From contig JAGXIQ010000080.1 in assembly GCA_024635625.1 (NCBI GenBank), positions 1 through 49,506 on the forward strand: a stretch of DNA of 49,506 bases. Direction: 5' to 3'. Position numbers and translations under genes: made by a program. The stretch is from Loktanella sp. (lineage in GTDB: Bacteria; Pseudomonadota; Alphaproteobacteria; Rhodobacterales; Rhodobacteraceae). A model generated the notes under the pieces. That model searched no databases and was not told the DNA's origin. It worked only from the letters and a program-made list of their open reading frames with translations. Within the stretch, counting starts at the first letter, position 1. Every line of letters starts with the position of its first letter. Positions 44,911-49,506 of this stretch are shown here, in pieces.

Positions 44911-45242
44911 TTGATTTTGGTGGGGGTTTTGCGATTTTTTAACGTTTGGCCGAACGGATCAATACGTCGATCGGGTTCATGAAAAATGGTCTACAGGCAG
45001 CCACCGTTCATGATGGTCTCGATCTGTAGATCATCAAAGAGCCGAATAAGCTCGGTCATGGTTTTGATCGCAAGGACTGACCCGGCCTTTAACCAAGCAA
45101 AGCGTCAGGGCCGTCATTGTGGGGTGATGAGTGCTGCCGTGAGACCAGTTCCGCCCCTCACTGCGGTTGGCTGTATACAGAGATAGACTTTGCCAAACGC
45201 AAGTGCACGTCCTACCTGTTTCACTAAAGCTTGGAGGATCAC
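44911..45242. other. 332-bp region without an intact gene upstream of the aminotransferase
   Basis: The minus strand has a 37-codon stretch at 44991-45104 reading RFAWLKAGSVLAIK...MNGGC-stop, with a stop just upstream, which may be a gene remnant. The aminotransferase promoter should lie near the right end; I see TATACA (45171-45176) but no good -35 box. Nothing else is recognised. Confidence 0.4.
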
Positions 45243-46376
45243 ATGGACGGACAGTTGACACACACCCCGGTGGACCCTGACGGGTTGATGGAATTCTCGG
45301 TCGTATTTACCGATCGGTCGCTCAATTCCATGAGTAAGGTATTTCAGGACGTCATGAAGGACGTCTCTGGCATGCTAAAAGATGTCTATGGCGCAAGCGC
45401 GGTCGCGATCGTGCCCGGCGGTGGCACCTTTGGGATGGAGGCGGTCGCACGCCAATTCGGCGCAGGCGCTCATTGCTTTATTCTGCGCAATGGCTGGTTT
45501 TCATATCGGTGGACGCAAATCTTCGACGCTGGCGGTTTTGCCAGCGAAACGACGGTGAAAATGGCCAGTCAAACCGGTAACGACAGCCGCGCGCCATTTG
45601 CACCAGCGCCGATAGAAGAGGTGGTGCAGGCCATACACGATGCAAAGCCCGACGTGGTTTTTGCGCCGCACGTTGAAACAAGCGCCGGTATGATCTTGCC
45701 TGACGACTACCTGAAGGCGATGGCGGACGCAGCGCACGATGTCGGCGCCATCATGGTGCTGGATAGTATCGCTTCAGGTTGCATCTGGGTAGATATGGCC
45801 GCAACCGGCGTCGACGTTCTGATTTCTGCGCCGCAAAAGGGGTGGTCGGCGACCCCCTGCGCGGGCCTCGTTATGATGTCGGATCGCGCGGTAGAGCGGT
45901 TGGAGGCAACGACGTCGAACAGCTTTGCGGGTGATCTGAAAAAATGGCGCCAGATCATGAAGGCATACGAGGATGGCGGCCACGCCTACCATGCCACGAT
46001 GCCGACCGACGGTTTGCGCGCTTTCCGTGACACGATGGTTGAGACGCGGGATTATGGTTTTGAAAAACTGAAGGCCGCGCAATGGGAGCTTGGCAATGCG
46101 GTTCGGGCGCATCTGTCGGATATGGGTGTGCTGTCGGTCGCTGCACCGGGTTTTCAGGCGCCGGGTGTCGTCGTCTGCTATACTAACGATCCAGCTGTAA
46201 AGTCCGGTGCAGCCTTTGTCGCACAGGGTATGCAGATTGCGGCAGGCGTGCCGCTGCAGGTGGGAGAGCCAGACGATTTCATGACATTCCGGCTTGGACT
46301 GTTTGGATTGGACAAGCTTTACGACGTTCCAGCCACGCTAGATCGTTTGTTCCCAGTGCTGGACCGCGTCCTTTAG
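45243..46376 (+). CDS. Class V PLP-dependent aminotransferase
   Basis: A 377-residue fold-type I aminotransferase of the serine-pyruvate/alanine-glyoxylate branch. The PLP lysine is Lys199 in ISAPQKGWSATPCAG, with Asp174 in MVLDSIASG. A Gly-rich loop (VPGGGTFGMEAVAR, 57-70) binds the cofactor phosphate. Amino donor and acceptor cannot be set from sequence; glyoxylate, pyruvate or phosphonate-type substrates are all possible. GGAGGA lies 6 nt before the ATG at 45243. The neighbours suggest amino-acid metabolism. It is convergent with the UbiH gene, with stop codons overlapping by 4 nt. Confidence 0.9.
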   Translation: MDGQLTHTPVDPDGLMEFSVVFTDRSLNSMSKVFQDVMKDVSGMLKDVYGASAVAIVPGGGTFGMEAVARQFGAGAHCFILRNGWFSYRWTQIFDAGGFASETTVKMASQTGNDSRAPFAPAPIEEVVQAIHDAKPDVVFAPHVETSAGMILPDDYLKAMADAAHDVGAIMVLDSIASGCIWVDMAATGVDVLISAPQKGWSATPCAGLVMMSDRAVERLEATTSNSFAGDLKKWRQIMKAYEDGGHAYHATMPTDGLRAFRDTMVETRDYGFEKLKAAQWELGNAVRAHLSDMGVLSVAAPGFQAPGVVVCYTNDPAVKSGAAFVAQGMQIAAGVPLQVGEPDDFMTFRLGLFGLDKLYDVPATLDRLFPVLDRVL

Positions 46377-47563
46377 GACGCGCCCAGACCCATTTTCATG
46401 AGGCGATGACGGACCGGGCTGACATCGTGCAGCGCTTTGACCCCCAGTGCCCTTAGATCATGGGCTAGCCCGCTTTCTGCCATCGATGCACGGTTCAGTG
46501 CATCGATGCCTTTAACGCGGAAGCGCATGTCGCCGTGACGGGCTTTTTCGTACGCCGCCAACATGGCGGGTCCGCCTAGCCCGTCACGATTGGCAACGGA
46601 CAAATCGAGCAAGCAAGCCATATCTGCCAAAGACATATTTAATCCCTGCGCGCCGATGGGCGGCATCACATGGGCCGCTTCGGCGACCAAGGCGGTGCGC
46701 TGGGCAGTGATTCGATCTGCAATCTGGGTGATGATCGGCCAGACAGAGCGTTTCCCGACGAGTGTCAGTGGGCCGTTCACTTCGGCACTACGGTCGGTCG
46801 CTGCTGCAGTGAAATCTTGGTCGGACAGCGCTTCCAACGCCGCAATGCGCGGGCCGGTATCCATCCAAACGACTGAAGAGCAAGGCTGACCCTTGTGATC
46901 CGGCAGGGGCACCAAGGTGAATGGTCCGCCGGCGCGGTGCACCTCTGTCGATATCCCATTGTGTGGGCCGGGGTGCGTAACGGCAAATGTCACAGCCTTC
47001 TGCCCATAGCGTGTGGTAGAGACCCCGATGCCCGCCGCCTGACGGACAGTCGACCCACGTCCGTCTGCACCGATGACCAACTGTGCCGACACCTGAGTGC
47101 CATCCGTCAGGCGCACCAGTGCCTGATCTAAGCGCGCGACCATATCGGCAAAAGCAACGCCCGTGCGGAGTTTCACACAGTCCATTGCCGCAATCTGATC
47201 CACCATGACGCGGCGCAACAGCCAATTCGGCAAATTCCATCCAAAGGGCGAATCAGAAATATCAGCGGCCACAAAATCGCGGCTGACAGGGGTATTGCTG
47301 CCTGCATCTACGATACGCATGATTGAAAGGGCGGTCGCCTCTGGCGCAAGCGCGTCCCACAGGCCGGCACGATCTAGAAATGCTTGCGCCGACTGCAAAA
47401 AGGCGGTCGTCCTCAAATCCGCACCCTCGCGGGCGGCGTCTGTCACAGGAGGAGCGGGATCTACCACGATGACGTTGAAACCTGCGGTTCCAAACGCGAC
47501 TGCCGCGGCAAGCCCTGCCACGCCGCCACCACTAATCAAGATGTCTGCCTGTATTCTGTTCAT
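46373..47563 (-). CDS. ubiH: FAD-dependent monooxygenase of the UbiH/COQ6 family
   Basis: A 396-residue class A flavin monooxygenase, probably a hydroxylase of the ubiquinone ring. The FAD-binding start ISGGGVAGLAAAVAF is clear. IGADGRGSTVRQ (middle) and AAHVMPPIGAQGLNMSLAD (C-terminal FAD site) complete the UbiH/UbiF/VisC signature. Position on the quinone ring cannot be fixed; UbiL/UbiM/UbiF-like enzymes share the motifs. ATG at 47563 is next to a GTG at 47566, with no strong ribosome site. Divergent from the GntR gene. Confidence 0.9.
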   Translation of the reverse strand: MNRIQADILISGGGVAGLAAAVAFGTAGFNVIVVDPAPPVTDAAREGADLRTTAFLQSAQAFLDRAGLWDALAPEATALSIMRIVDAGSNTPVSRDFVAADISDSPFGWNLPNWLLRRVMVDQIAAMDCVKLRTGVAFADMVARLDQALVRLTDGTQVSAQLVIGADGRGSTVRQAAGIGVSTTRYGQKAVTFAVTHPGPHNGISTEVHRAGGPFTLVPLPDHKGQPCSSVVWMDTGPRIAALEALSDQDFTAAATDRSAEVNGPLTLVGKRSVWPIITQIADRITAQRTALVAEAAHVMPPIGAQGLNMSLADMACLLDLSVANRDGLGGPAMLAAYEKARHGDMRFRVKGIDALNRASMAESGLAHDLRALGVKALHDVSPVRHRLMKMGLGAS

Positions 47564-47671
47564 CACATTGATATAGTCCGGGCGAGCACAATCGGAAAGA
47601 CCAGTGGCTGCGACATCCTTGCCTGCCGTGCACCTGCGCGGCTATGCTGCAGCCGTGATGGGGGAGATTTC

Positions 47672-48325
47672 ATGCAAGACCGCGCGACACCGCAAAAGGA
47701 CGCCTATGCGCTGATCCTTGAAGCGATCGACAGTCACTTTTACAAACCCGGTGACCGACTGGTCGAAAGCGAGCTTGCCGATAAACTGGGCGTCAGCCGC
47801 ACGCCTGTGCGCGAAGCATTGCAGCGACTGGAAACCCAAAGCCTGCTGACCCGTGACGGGCGGTCGTTGATTGTAGCGTCGCTTGATCATACGCAAATGG
47901 CAGAGCTTTATGTCGTGCGCGGGGAACTCGAAGGACTGGCTGCGCGTCTTGCGGCCCGCCATGCGACGCCAGAAGAAGTGGCCGTGTTGCAGGACATGCT
48001 GGAGGCCGATCAGGTGCTGCGCAACGATCCGCAGGCTTTGGCGCGGGCAAATAGAAGGTTTCACAAACAAATCCACCTCGCCTCACATAACCGCTTTTTA
48101 GTGCAACAACTTGATCTTGTGCATCGTTCTATGGCCCTGCTGGCGACGACATCGATTTCCGCCGAAGGTCGTGGAAGCGATACGCTAGAAGAGCACGGTC
48201 GCATCGTTGCAGCTATTGCTTCGGGCGACGGTGAGGCGTCGGACGCTGCACTTCGGGCCCATATCTCTCAGGCGTTCATGACTCGTCTGAAGCTTGATGC
48301 GGCAAAGGTAGAGGCGGCGGAGTAA
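47672..48325 (+). CDS. GntR-family transcription regulator (FadR/FCD subfamily)
   Basis: A 217-residue regulator. The winged HTH spans about residues 8-70 (SELADKLGVSRTPVREALQRLE, followed by DGRSLIVA). The FCD effector domain spans about 80-205, with the metal- or ligand-binding His in RRFHKQIHLASHN and AHISQAF. It likely senses an organic acid and represses a transport or catabolic operon that I cannot name. GGGGGAG lies 7 nt before ATG 47672. Divergent from ubiH, and its 3' end overlaps the convergent glycosyltransferase frame by 50 nt. Confidence 0.92.
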   Translation: MQDRATPQKDAYALILEAIDSHFYKPGDRLVESELADKLGVSRTPVREALQRLETQSLLTRDGRSLIVASLDHTQMAELYVVRGELEGLAARLAARHATPEEVAVLQDMLEADQVLRNDPQALARANRRFHKQIHLASHNRFLVQQLDLVHRSMALLATTSISAEGRGSDTLEEHGRIVAAIASGDGEASDAALRAHISQAFMTRLKLDAAKVEAAE

Positions 48326-49452
48326 CCTTATGCGCCTGCGGCAAAAGAATGCCGTGCGCCGTCTTGTCCCAATAGAACGGTTTCCACGTCAGCTCTAACA
48401 GGCCTTTGTAGACGGCGATGGCGCCAAGCGGGAAGTAGAGTTGTAAGCTCAGACTCCACGGAATTAGCCAATTTTTGCCCGCCCTCTGTACGCCGAGGAC
48501 CGCAATCGAAAAATTTGCAGCCTCACACCCGATGAAAAGACAGACCATCGACCAGAAAGCGAATGGTGGCAGTAGTTCCGCCGCGGGATGATCAAGGCCA
48601 AGCGGTACAAGCCAGAACGACCAGATCAGCGGCGCGAGCAGGAATTGTGACAGCGTTCCGGCGAATAGCACCTGCACACCAAAAAAACCGCCACGGCCCC
48701 AAGTCGCGCCATAACCTACCTGGATCGCGCATATGCACACAGTACGTGATTGCATATCCTTTCAGCCATCGGGACCGCTGCTTGACCCACGGCCAGAAAC
48801 GACCATTCGCCTCTTCCTGTGTGACAGAAGGAATAAAAACTGTTTCGTACCCGGCCCGTGCCAATCGCAGGCCTAGGTCGGCGTCCTCTGTCACGTTGTG
48901 GGCGTCCCAACCGCCGAGTTTTTCCAAGATGTCATGGCGAAAGAACAATGTCGTGCCCCCCAAGGGTACGACCAGTCCCATACGGGCGTAGCCCGGTAAG
49001 ACGACACGAAACCAACTGGCGTATTCGATCGTAAAGCAGCGTGTCAGCCAATTGGCGCCACTGTTGTAATAGTCCAAAATACCTTGCAGGCAGACGACCT
49101 GCGGTCCGGCGTTGGCAAAGGTTGCAGCGACGATGCGTAATTGATTTGGGTCTGGTGAATCTTCGGCGTCGTAGACACCCACAATGCTGCCGCGCGCGAA
49201 ATCGAGAGCGTAGTTAAGCGCACGGGGCTTGGTGCGAAGGGTTCCTTCGGGTACGACGATAGACCGCATCCAAGTCAACAATGAGGTGCGGCATAGCGCC
49301 TTTCGGGTCGTTGTATCATTATCCTCAAGCACGAGGCAGACATCCAACAGTTCCCGGGGGTAATCCAGGGGAATCGCGTTTGGAACTGAAGGCGTGAACG
49401 GTCGCTCTTGCCTGTGAGGGCGAGATGGATTCTGAATTGGGGATTGCGTTCA
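48276..49452 (-). pseudogene. Family 2 glycosyltransferase, frameshifted and N-terminally incomplete
   Basis: Two minus-strand frames together encode one membrane glycosyltransferase. The first (49374 down to about 48688) has DYPRELLDVCLVLEDND, YDAEDSPDPNQL (the DxD-type acid), NVTEDADLGLRLARAGYET and QRSRWLKGY (the Q/RxxRW motif). At a run of seven Ts (plus 48681-48687 as A7) the frame must move by one base. The second frame (to 48276) continues GVQVLFAGTLSQFLLAPLIW with four membrane helices. With six Ts the protein would be continuous. At the 5' side, only ~26 codons precede DYPRELLD before the probable ATG at 49452, and they are in another frame, so part of the GT domain seems deleted. 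Confidence 0.8.
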
Positions 49453-49506
49453 TGGAGTCCTCATCATCATGCAGATTTTTCTATCCGCTTTCGACGACGT
49501 CCCCGA

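Overview
The window looks like the chromosome of a marine alphaproteobacterium of the Rhodobacterales (Roseobacter group; Loktanella/Yoonia/Octadecabacter-like is my best guess, from protein style and gene order only). Pointers are glyQ and glyS separated by a small membrane-protein gene, the SAM-II riboswitch before metZ, the extended FolB/FolP pair, the SUV3-like helicase followed by an S4 protein, FdxA and CarD, and FtsY next to an EamA transporter and YciB. Gene density is high, most neighbours overlap by 1-4 nt, and no rRNA, tRNA or CRISPR array was seen.

Layout. 1-640: end of an IS3-family element that cut the 3' end of a GNAT gene. 517-6642 (minus): DNA-repair MBL exonuclease, ATP-dependent ligase, EEP-family hydrolase, M3 peptidase and GNAT. 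6833-8055 (minus): alpha/beta hydrolase and SCP2 protein. 8129-13115 (plus): TPR protein, SUV3-like helicase, S4 protein, 7Fe ferredoxin, CarD, then a strong terminator. 13291-17487: purD and xseA divergent, then an AlkB-type hydroxylase with a small secreted protein. 17669-21469: fused NuoE/NuoF-like formate dehydrogenase subunit with no catalytic partner, a lytic transglycosylase, ftsY. 21470-22940: decayed stretch with a membrane-protein relic and a frameshifted EamA transporter. 22952-25008: yciB, then a minus-strand trio (unknown protein, GST, PilZ).

25087-31132: promoter, SAM-II riboswitch, attenuator and metZ; folE2; trkH; and a secreted protease-like protein without catalytic His and Ser. 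31135-38118: glyQ, a small membrane protein, glyS, a PPDK-like enzyme with altered ATP-site residues, and a SleB-type cell-wall hydrolase. 38185-41453: folB-folP-glmM. 41516-48325: EamA transporter, 54-residue membrane peptide, ilvC divergent from two coupled Lrp/AsnC regulators, class V aminotransferase, UbiH-type monooxygenase and a GntR regulator. 48276-49506: a family 2 glycosyltransferase broken by a homopolymer frameshift and lacking its proper N-terminus.

Metabolic themes are folate (folE2, folB, folP), methionine (metZ under SAM control), branched-chain amino acids (ilvC with Lrp-type regulators), DNA repair (ligase/exonuclease, XseA) and envelope/cell-wall work (lytic transglycosylase, SleB hydrolase, GlmM, YciB). 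No clear novel multi-gene defence or mobile system is visible. The most interesting items are the pseudo-protease, the PPDK-like enzyme, the orphan formate-dehydrogenase diaphorase, the AlkB variant, the Lrp pair with candidate operators, and several genes caught in decay.
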